From an uncultured Bacteroides sp. (GTDB lineage Bacteria > Bacteroidota > Bacteroidia > Bacteroidales > Bacteroidaceae): DNA of 5,618 nt. The stretch covers positions 1 through 5,618 of the forward strand of contig CAUHML010000193.1 in the NCBI GenBank assembly GCA_959606905.1, read 5' to 3'. Both the position numbers and the translations under genes were made by a program. Below are positions 1-4,591 of this stretch, in pieces. The notes under the pieces were generated by a model that saw only the letters and a list, made by a program, of their open reading frames with translations, ran no database searches and was not told the origin of the DNA. Position 1 is the stretch's first letter; each line of letters starts with the position of its first letter.

Positions 1-264
1 CCGAAAACGTCATTGGTGATTGATGATCTGATCCATGATATTACGCAGGAATATAACATGACGACCATTATCAATACGCATGATATGAACTCTGTATTGG
101 GAATTGGTGAGAAGGTGATTTATATTTATGAGGGACATAAAGAGTGGGAAGGTACGAAAGATGATATCTTTACTTCTACCAATGAACGACTGAATAACTT
201 TATCTTTGCTTCAGACTTGCTCCGTAAGGTGAAGGACGTCGAAGTGCAAGGAATGGAAGGGTAA
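1..264 (+). CDS. ABC transporter ATP-binding protein, MlaF-like (3' part only)
   Basis: This is the C-terminal 87 residues of an ABC ATPase whose start lies left of the window. The reading frame is open from base 1 and stops with TAA at 262-264. It begins with PKTSLVIDDLI, matching the segment right after Walker B and the D-loop (usually LDP at this point). NTHDM around residues 25-29 is the H-loop, with the switch histidine at residue 27. The tail (GEKVIYIYEGHKEWEG, then NERLNNFIFASDLL) resembles ATPases of the MlaF/Ttg2A type. These power MlaE permeases that move phospholipids between the inner and outer membranes. Walker A, the signature motif and Walker B are outside the window, so the ABC assignment is firm but the Mla subfamily is an inference. 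mlaE and mlaD homologues just upstream would support it. The gene ends at a terminator shared with the convergent RRM gene. Confidence 0.8.
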   Translation, partial: PKTSLVIDDLIHDITQEYNMTTIINTHDMNSVLGIGEKVIYIYEGHKEWEGTKDDIFTSTNERLNNFIFASDLLRKVKDVEVQGMEG

Positions 265-269
265 TAAAA

Positions 270-306
270 AAACTTCTGTCATCGGGTGACAGAAGTTTCT
301 TTTTTT
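270..306. terminator. Bidirectional intrinsic terminator between the ABC ATPase and RRM genes
   Basis: A perfect 12-bp inverted repeat (AAACTTCTGTCA at 270-281 and TGACAGAAGTTT at 287-298) closes a 5-base loop. It is followed by seven T on the plus strand (300-306). On the other side is a run of seven A (266-272), which gives a U tract when read from the minus strand. It starts 6 bases after the ATPase stop codon and lies about 30 bases past the RRM stop codon. It can therefore end both convergent transcripts. Confidence 0.9.
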
Positions 307-329
307 CTTAGCTATATTAGCGTCGGCAA

Positions 330-575
330 TTAAGCTCTAGGTCTAGCTTCTTTAACTACCATGGTACGGCCCATGTACTCGGCTCCGTTCAATTCTGCAA
401 TAGCCTTGGCAGCGGCAGCATCGTCTTCCATTTCGATGAAAGCGAATCCTTTGGATCTACCGGTTTCACGGTCCATAACAACTTTAACTGATGATACTGC
501 TCCGTAATCTTCCATCACTTGTTGCAGATCTCCTTCCTTAACACGGTAGTTAAGGTTTCCAACATAAATGTTCAT
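330..575 (-). CDS. Small single-RRM RNA-binding protein
   Basis: An 81-residue protein that is almost entirely one RNA recognition motif. RNP2 is IYVGNL at residues 3-8. RNP1 is KGFAFIEM at 42-49, with aromatic residues F44 and F46 placed to stack on RNA bases. The beta-alpha-beta-beta-alpha-beta order is easy to follow: helix 1 around 13-24, the loop DRETGRSKG at 35-43, helix 2 around 51-63, and the last strand RTMVVKEA. The C-terminus is only a few residues (RPRA), without the glycine-rich tail seen in many cyanobacterial relatives. Bacteroides encode several such proteins (Rbp family), which bind single-stranded RNA and affect transcript levels. Since this phylum lacks a clear Hfq, they are proposed as global RNA regulators. 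Which paralogue this is (possibly the one called RbpC in B. thetaiotaomicron) cannot be settled here. The start ATG (573-575) has no Shine-Dalgarno sequence, only A/T-rich leader. The gene is monocistronic and convergent with the ABC gene. Confidence 0.95.
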   Translation of the reverse strand: MNIYVGNLNYRVKEGDLQQVMEDYGAVSSVKVVMDRETGRSKGFAFIEMEDDAAAAKAIAELNGAEYMGRTMVVKEARPRA

Positions 576-607
576 AATGAAAATGATAAAAAATAAATAA
601 ATGAATA

Positions 608-660
608 AAACTCTCTGGATAGATGGTTACTAATAAAAAGATTAAAACGACAGAGAGTTT
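608..660 (-). repeat. Inverted repeat (hairpin 1) in the RRM gene leader
   Basis: AAACTCTCTG (608-617) and CAGAGAGTTT (651-660) form a perfect 10-bp stem with a 33-base loop. The inner edge is 33 bases upstream of the RRM start codon on the minus strand, so a leader transcribed from beyond 660 would carry it. No U tract follows it in the minus direction, so it does not look like a simple terminator. Bases 621-629 of its loop are perfectly complementary to bases 758-766 in the loop of the next inverted repeat. Autoregulation by the RRM protein is possible but unproven. Confidence 0.65.
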
Positions 661-724
661 ACAAATGCGTTTTGGTAACGGAAGTAAAAACCTTGTAATC
701 AAATCGAGAAACTAATGGTCCATC

Positions 725-790
725 AATCCGCAACAAAGAAAAGAATAATTTTTGGATTAACCATCTTTTTGGAAAGTTAATTTGCGGATT
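725..790 (-). repeat. Inverted repeat (hairpin 2) upstream of the RRM gene
   Basis: AATCCGCAA (725-733) and TTGCGGATT (782-790) form a perfect 9-bp stem around a 48-base AT-rich loop (734-781). The loop contains TAACCATCT (758-766), the exact reverse complement of AGATGGTTA (621-629) in the loop of hairpin 1. The strand is assigned to the RRM gene by proximity only. A protein-binding DNA site or a plus-strand RNA is also possible. Confidence 0.5.
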
Positions 791-806
791 ATCAGAAAAA
801 AAGTAG

Positions 807-822
807 GCCGGGGGAACCTGGC
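807..822 (+). other. Short GC-rich hairpin with a GNRA-type loop
   Basis: Read as plus-strand RNA, GCCGGG (807-812) pairs with CCTGGC (817-822) through five Watson-Crick pairs and one G-U pair. The loop is GGAA, which fits the GNRA tetraloop class. On the minus strand the G-U pair becomes an A-C mismatch, so the plus-strand fold is better. It sits in a G-rich patch (806-830) within otherwise AT-rich DNA, about 110 bases upstream of the tig promoter. There is no U tract, so it is not a terminator. It could be part of an unannotated RNA or a chance fold. Confidence 0.3.
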
Positions 823-934
823 GGGGTGGGTGTTGATGGTGATTTTATCTTGTTTATAGATGGAATATCAGTGAAATATCGATAAAAGATGTGTGAAAGA
901 TGGGTGGCGTTGCTGAAATAAATCTGCAATGTCT

Positions 935-965
935 TTTGAAATTTGAAAGATTAGCACTAATTTTG
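935..965 (+). promoter_or_regulatory. Promoter of tig (Bacteroides type)
   Basis: TTTG (935-938), a 19-base spacer, then TAATTTTG (958-965), a perfect match to the Bacteroides -33/-7 consensus TTTG and TAnnTTTG. With the -7 box centred at -7, transcription should start near base 969. That gives a leader of about 48 bases before the tig start codon. Confidence 0.8.
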
Positions 966-1016
966 CACCCTCTTTGAGTATAGAACAAAGTATAAATCAA
1001 ATAAATAATTGTCAGA

Positions 1017-2372
1017 ATGAACGTTTCATTACAAAACATTGACAAAGTAAGCGCAGAGCTTACTGTAAAGCTTGAGAAAGCCGATTATCAGGAGAAAGTA
1101 GACAAAGAGTTGAAATCACTCCGTCAGAAGGCACAGATTCCGGGATTCCGTAAAGGTATGGTGCCGACAAGTCTTATTAAAAAGATGTATGGTAAATCGG
1201 TGATTGCAGAGGTTGTGAATAAGGCATTGCAAGAAGCTGTTTACAATTATATTAAAGATAATAAGGTGAATATGTTGGGCGAGCCGTTGCCTAATGAAGA
1301 AAAGCAGCAGAATATTGATTTCGATACAATGGAAGAGTTCGATTTCGTGTTCGATATCGCTTTGGCACCTGAATTTAAAGCAGAAGTAAGCGCTAAAGAT
1401 AAAGTAGATTATTATTCTATCGAAGTTTCTGAAGAAATGATCGACAACCAGGTGAAGATGTACACTCAACGCACTGGTAAGTATGATAAGGTAGATGCTT
1501 ACGAAGATAATGATATGTTGAAAGGTCTGCTGGCACAGTTGGACGAAGAAGGCAATACAAAAGAAGGTGGTATTCAGGTAGAAGCTGCTGTGTTGATGCC
1601 TGCTTATATGAAGAATGACGATCAGAAAGCTATTTTTGCTAACGCAAAAGTAAATGATGTATTGGTGTTCAATCCGAATGTTGCTTATGACGGACATGCT
1701 GCTGAACTGGGTTCTTTGTTGAAGATCGACAAGGAAATCGCTAAAGACGTTAAGTCTGACTTCAGCTTCCAGGTAGAAGAAATCACTCGTTTTGTTCCGG
1801 GTGAATTGACACAGGAAGTGTTCGACCAGGCATTCGGCGAAGGTGTTGTGAAGACTGAAGAAGAATTCCGCGCTAAGATTAAAGAAGAAATTGCAGCAAG
1901 ATTTGTTGCTGACAGCGATTATAAGTTCCTGATCGATATTCGCAAAGTGATGATGGAAAAAGTAGGTAAGTTGGAATTCTCTGACGCTTTGCTGAAACGT
2001 ATCATGTTGCTGAACAACGAAGAAAAGGGCGAAGAATATGTTGCTGAAAACTATGATAAGAGCATCGAGGAACTGACTTGGCACCTGATTAAGGAACAGT
2101 TGGTTGAAGCAAACGATATCAAAGTAGAACAGGAAGATGTTCTGAAGATGGCTAGAGAAACAACGAAGGCACAGTTTGCTCAATACGGTATGTTGTCTAT
2201 CCCTGATGATGTGCTTGACAACTATGCACAGGAGATGTTGAAGAAGAAAGAAACTATCAATAATTTGGTAAGTCGTGTTGTAGAAGTGAAGCTGGCTGCT
2301 GCTCTGAAAGCGCAGGTTACTTTGGAAAACAAGAACGTTTCAATCGAAGAATTCAATAAGATGTTTGAATAA
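1017..2372 (+). CDS. tig: Trigger factor (ribosome-associated chaperone)
   Basis: A 451-residue protein, slightly longer than the 432-residue E. coli trigger factor. The ribosome-docking signature GFRKGMVP sits at residues 43-50, exactly the E. coli position, in an N-terminal domain of about 1-115. This is the loop that contacts ribosomal protein L23 at the exit tunnel. The middle region (about 155-260) occupies the place of the FKBP-like prolyl isomerase domain, but the usual FKBP residues are not recognisable. Isomerase activity is therefore doubtful. The C-terminal region (about 261-451) is helical and charged, fitting the arms and back that cradle nascent chains. The ATG at 1017 has a near-perfect promoter 50-80 bases upstream and no Shine-Dalgarno, as is normal in this phylum. 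It lies upstream of clpP and clpX in the conserved order, but its own strong terminator separates it from them. The long open frame on the opposite strand is a shadow. Confidence 0.97.
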   Translation: MNVSLQNIDKVSAELTVKLEKADYQEKVDKELKSLRQKAQIPGFRKGMVPTSLIKKMYGKSVIAEVVNKALQEAVYNYIKDNKVNMLGEPLPNEEKQQNIDFDTMEEFDFVFDIALAPEFKAEVSAKDKVDYYSIEVSEEMIDNQVKMYTQRTGKYDKVDAYEDNDMLKGLLAQLDEEGNTKEGGIQVEAAVLMPAYMKNDDQKAIFANAKVNDVLVFNPNVAYDGHAAELGSLLKIDKEIAKDVKSDFSFQVEEITRFVPGELTQEVFDQAFGEGVVKTEEEFRAKIKEEIAARFVADSDYKFLIDIRKVMMEKVGKLEFSDALLKRIMLLNNEEKGEEYVAENYDKSIEELTWHLIKEQLVEANDIKVEQEDVLKMARETTKAQFAQYGMLSIPDDVLDNYAQEMLKKKETINNLVSRVVEVKLAAALKAQVTLENKNVSIEEFNKMFE

Positions 2373-2403
2373 TCATTCGGTTGAATAGAATATAAAGTCA
2401 CAG

Positions 2404-2444
2404 AAACACAGAGTTTTTATAAAATTATAACTCTGTGTTTTTTT
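2404..2444 (+). terminator. Intrinsic terminator after tig
   Basis: AAACACAGAGTT (2404-2415) and AACTCTGTGTTT (2429-2440) form a perfect 12-bp stem with a 13-base AT-rich loop. A run of seven T follows (2438-2444). It lies 31 bases past the tig stop codon and should separate tig from clpPX transcription. Confidence 0.88.
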
Positions 2445-2473
2445 GTGTCTCTGTATTCTTTTTCGTTTCTTTG
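2442..2473 (+). promoter_or_regulatory. Probable promoter of clpP-clpX
   Basis: TTTG (2442-2445), a 20-base spacer, then TTTCTTTG (2466-2473), one mismatch from TAnnTTTG. The predicted start near 2477 gives a leader of about 38 bases before clpP. The -33 box overlaps the end of the U tract of the tig terminator, so termination and re-initiation are packed together. Confidence 0.5.
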
Positions 2474-2501
2474 TACTTACGTTTATTTTTAATTAATAAG
2501 A

Positions 2502-2506
2502 AAGGA
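2502..2506 (+). promoter_or_regulatory. Shine-Dalgarno site of clpP
   Basis: AAGGA lies 8 bases before the ATG at 2515, at ideal spacing. tig, clpX, recQ and the RRM gene have no comparable site, so clpP is the exception in this window. The site also supports the choice of start. Confidence 0.6.
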
Positions 2507-2514
2507 ACAATAAC

Positions 2515-3177
2515 ATGGATGATTTTAGAAAATACGCAACCAAGCATTTAGGAATGAATGGCATGGTATTGGATGATGTGATTAAATCGCAGGCCGGGTA
2601 TTTGAATCCCTATATTCTGGAAGAAAGACAGTTGAACGTTACTCAACTCGACGTTTTCTCCCGTTTGATGATGGACCGCATCATTTTCCTCGGTACACAA
2701 GTAGATGACTATACAGCGAATACGCTTCAGGCACAGTTGCTGTATCTGGATTCTGTTGATCCGGGTAAGGATATCTCTATCTATATCAACTCTCCGGGTG
2801 GAAGTGTATACGCCGGACTGGGCATTTATGATACGATGCAGTTTATTTCAAGTGATGTTGCTACCATCTGTACAGGTATGGCAGCTTCAATGGCGGCTGT
2901 ACTGCTTGTTGCCGGTGCTGAAGGCAAACGTTCTGCGTTGCCTCATTCACGTGTGATGATTCACCAGCCGATGGGTGGTGCGCAAGGACAAGCGTCGGAC
3001 ATTGAAATCACAGCTCGTGAGATTCAGAAATTGAAGAAAGAACTTTATACGATCATCGCCGATCATTCGCATACTGATTTCGATAAAGTATGGGCGGACT
3101 CTGACCGCGATTACTGGATGACAGCTCAGGAAGCGAAAGAGTACGGTATGATTGATGAGGTATTGATTAAGAAATAA
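2515..3177 (+). CDS. clpP: ATP-dependent Clp protease proteolytic subunit ClpP
   Basis: A 220-residue serine protease of the ClpP family, forming the barrel-shaped proteolytic core that degrades proteins delivered by ClpX. The catalytic triad is complete: S125 in GMAASMAA, H150 in RVMIHQPMGG and D199 in SDRDYWM. The Ser-His and His-Asp spacings (25 and 49) equal those of E. coli ClpP. The oligomer-forming segment INSPGGSVYAG (91-101) and YDTMQF are also present. The N-terminus is about 14 residues longer than in E. coli. This is consistent with a propeptide removed on assembly, although the cleavage site is not evident. The ATG at 2515 is supported by AAGGA 8 bases upstream. The stop codon lies two bases before the clpX ATG, so the two are surely co-transcribed and probably translationally coupled. 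Confidence 0.98.
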   Translation: MDDFRKYATKHLGMNGMVLDDVIKSQAGYLNPYILEERQLNVTQLDVFSRLMMDRIIFLGTQVDDYTANTLQAQLLYLDSVDPGKDISIYINSPGGSVYAGLGIYDTMQFISSDVATICTGMAASMAAVLLVAGAEGKRSALPHSRVMIHQPMGGAQGQASDIEITAREIQKLKKELYTIIADHSHTDFDKVWADSDRDYWMTAQEAKEYGMIDEVLIKK

Positions 3178-3179
3178 AA

Positions 3180-4424
3180 ATGGCTGATTCAAAGACAAAG
3201 AAAAGGTGTAGCTTCTGTGGACGGTCGGAGAATGAAGTCGGATTCCTGATTACGGGAATGAACGGCTATATCTGCGACAGCTGTGCTACCCAGGCTTATG
3301 AGATCACTCAGGAAGCATTGGGCGAAGGCAAGAAAAGCGCGGGAGCTACCAAACTCAATTTAAAAGAACTGCCCAAACCGGTAGAAATCAAGAAATTCCT
3401 CGACCAGTATGTGATCGGACAGGATGACGCAAAACGCTTCCTTTCCGTATCGGTCTATAACCATTATAAACGTCTGTTGCAAAAAGACAGCGGGGATGAT
3501 GTGGAGATTGAAAAGTCGAACATTATTATGGTAGGTAGTACCGGAACCGGAAAAACGTTGCTTGCACGTACGATTGCCAAGCTGCTGCACGTGCCGTTTA
3601 CTATTGTAGACGCTACGGTGCTGACAGAGGCCGGTTATGTAGGCGAAGATATCGAAAGTATTTTAACCCGTTTGCTTCAGGTGGCAGATTATAATGTACC
3701 TGAAGCGGAACAGGGTATTGTGTTTATCGACGAGATCGACAAGATAGCCCGCAAAGGAGATAACCCTTCCATCACTCGCGATGTGAGCGGTGAAGGTGTA
3801 CAGCAGGGATTGCTGAAATTACTCGAAGGTTCTGTTGTGAACGTACCTCCCCAGGGTGGTCGTAAACATCCGGACCAGAAGATGATTCCGGTAAATACCA
3901 AAAATATTCTCTTTATCTGTGGCGGCGCTTTCGATGGTATCGAAAAGAAGATCGCCCAACGGTTGAATACACATGTCGTAGGTTATACGGCGTCGCAGAA
4001 AACAGCGACGGTGGACAAGAATAACATGATGCAGTATATCGCTCCGCAGGATTTGAAGTCATTCGGACTGATTCCCGAAATTATCGGACGTCTTCCGGTA
4101 CTGACTTATTTGAATCCGCTGGATCGGAATGCGCTTCGTGCTATCCTCACCGAACCGAAAAACTCTATCATCAAGCAGTACATCAAACTGTTTGAAATGG
4201 ATGGTATCAAGCTGACATTTGAAGATGCTGTCTTCGAATATATCGTCGATAAGGCGGTGGAATATAAGCTGGGTGCCCGTGGATTGCGCTCTATTGTGGA
4301 AACAATCATGATGGATGTCATGTTTGAAATCCCTTCAGAGGACAAAAAAGAGTATAAGGTGACGCTGGATTATGCAAAGATGCAACTGGAAAAAGCGAAT
4401 ATGGCACGACTACAAACCGCTTAA
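3180..4424 (+). CDS. clpX: ATP-dependent Clp protease ATPase subunit ClpX
   Basis: A 414-residue AAA+ unfoldase that recognises tagged or damaged proteins, unfolds them and threads them into ClpP. The N-terminal zinc-binding domain has four cysteines (C10, C13, C32, C35), which mediates dimerisation and adaptor binding. The AAA+ core has Walker A GSTGTGKT (119-126), the substrate-gripping pore loop GYVG (152-155), Walker B VFIDEID with D184 and E185, the RDVSGEG loop (200-206), a probable arginine finger R304 in IGRLPV, and sensor 2 GARGLR (365-370). The loop that docks on ClpP normally carries I/L-G-F. Here the matching position reads VGY (267-269). The length fits the family (E. coli 424). 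The ATG follows the clpP stop by two bases without a Shine-Dalgarno, suggesting coupled translation. Confidence 0.98.
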   Translation: MADSKTKKRCSFCGRSENEVGFLITGMNGYICDSCATQAYEITQEALGEGKKSAGATKLNLKELPKPVEIKKFLDQYVIGQDDAKRFLSVSVYNHYKRLLQKDSGDDVEIEKSNIIMVGSTGTGKTLLARTIAKLLHVPFTIVDATVLTEAGYVGEDIESILTRLLQVADYNVPEAEQGIVFIDEIDKIARKGDNPSITRDVSGEGVQQGLLKLLEGSVVNVPPQGGRKHPDQKMIPVNTKNILFICGGAFDGIEKKIAQRLNTHVVGYTASQKTATVDKNNMMQYIAPQDLKSFGLIPEIIGRLPVLTYLNPLDRNALRAILTEPKNSIIKQYIKLFEMDGIKLTFEDAVFEYIVDKAVEYKLGARGLRSIVETIMMDVMFEIPSEDKKEYKVTLDYAKMQLEKANMARLQTA

Positions 4425-4487
4425 AATCAAAGAGTAAGGCTACAGAAAATGATCGTAACTGTATTTTCTTGAAAATATTAGTCGCAT

Positions 4488-4522
4488 TTTGCTTGGTAAT
4501 TACGAAGTTGTTTATAACTTTG
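4488..4522 (+). promoter_or_regulatory. Promoter of recQ (Bacteroides type)
   Basis: TAACTTTG (4515-4522) matches the -7 consensus TAnnTTTG fully. Upstream are TTTG at 4488-4491 (23-base gap) and CTTG at 4492-4495 (19-base gap). The second has the better spacing, the same as at tig, but one mismatch. Transcription is predicted to start near 4526, giving a leader of about 66 bases. Confidence 0.65.
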
Positions 4523-4525
4523 TTT

Positions 4526-4547
4526 GGCTCTCTTGAAGGAGGGAGCC
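4526..4547 (+). other. Hairpin at the predicted 5' end of the recQ mRNA
   Basis: GGCTCTC (4526-4532) pairs with GGGAGCC (4541-4547) over seven pairs including one G-U, with the 8-base loop TTGAAGGA. The stem begins almost exactly at the predicted transcription start. No U tract follows, so it is not a clpX terminator. Structures at a 5' end can protect mRNAs from decay, which is one possible role. The loop and right arm contain AAGGAGG (4536-4542), a perfect Shine-Dalgarno word, but it is 49 bases from the recQ ATG and does not serve that start. Confidence 0.5.
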
Positions 4548-4591
4548 TACTAAAGTTAAACCATGAACTGAATAAAACAACCTAAGTTAAG

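Larger units (their letters stand above)
576..1016. other. Divergent intergenic region between the RRM gene and tig
   Basis: These 441 bases separate the minus-strand RRM gene from plus-strand tig. I see no credible gene here. The half next to the RRM gene (about 576-800) is AT-rich and holds two perfect inverted repeats. A GC-rich patch lies at 806-830. Bases 831-934 show no clear feature, and the tig promoter follows at 935-965. No minus-strand promoter of full quality was found for the RRM gene. The best candidate is TCGATTTG read on the minus strand (707 to 700), one mismatch from TAnnTTTG. Its nearest TTTG, at 737-734, is too far upstream, with a 26-base gap. Confidence 0.7.
4425..4591 (+). 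other. Noncoding gap between clpX and recQ
   Basis: These 167 bases hold a recQ promoter and a 5' leader hairpin, but I see no convincing terminator for clpPX. The only repeats before the promoter are short AT-rich words (GAAAAT at 4445-4450, ATTTTC at 4463-4468, GAAAAT at 4471-4476), which make at most a weak 6-bp stem without a U tract. Some clpPX transcripts may therefore read into recQ. Confidence 0.55.

Noticed and set aside
700..737. Candidate minus-strand RRM promoter (TCGATTTG with an upstream TTTG)
   Set aside because: The -7 box has one mismatch and the gap to TTTG is 26 bases, well beyond the roughly 19-23 seen for the other promoters here. It is too weak to annotate as a site.
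806..830. Possible G-quadruplex in the G-rich patch
   Set aside because: Only three runs of three or more G are present, so at best a weak two-layer form is possible. The hairpin explains the patch better.
877..884. TATCGATA palindrome between the RRM and tig genes
   Set aside because: An 8-base palindrome is expected by chance in AT-rich DNA, and there is no repeat or context to support an operator.
854..1045. 63-codon minus-strand open frame across the tig promoter and start
   Set aside because: It has no recognisable protein features, overlaps a near-perfect promoter on the other strand, and has no promoter or ribosome site of its own.
1116..2183. Long minus-strand open frame (355 codons) opposite tig
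   Set aside because: It lies fully inside tig, which has strong family evidence. The translation is rich in F, H, I, Q and S with no domain pattern, as expected from the reverse complement of a Lys/Glu-rich gene.
4445..4476. Possible clpX terminator from GAAAAT/ATTTTC repeats
   Set aside because: The stem is only six AT-rich pairs with a two-base loop and no following U tract.
4563..4571. Tiny frame ATG-AAC-TGA downstream of the AAGGAGG word before recQ
   Set aside because: It has only two codons, and the Shine-Dalgarno word is 20 bases away, too far to drive it.
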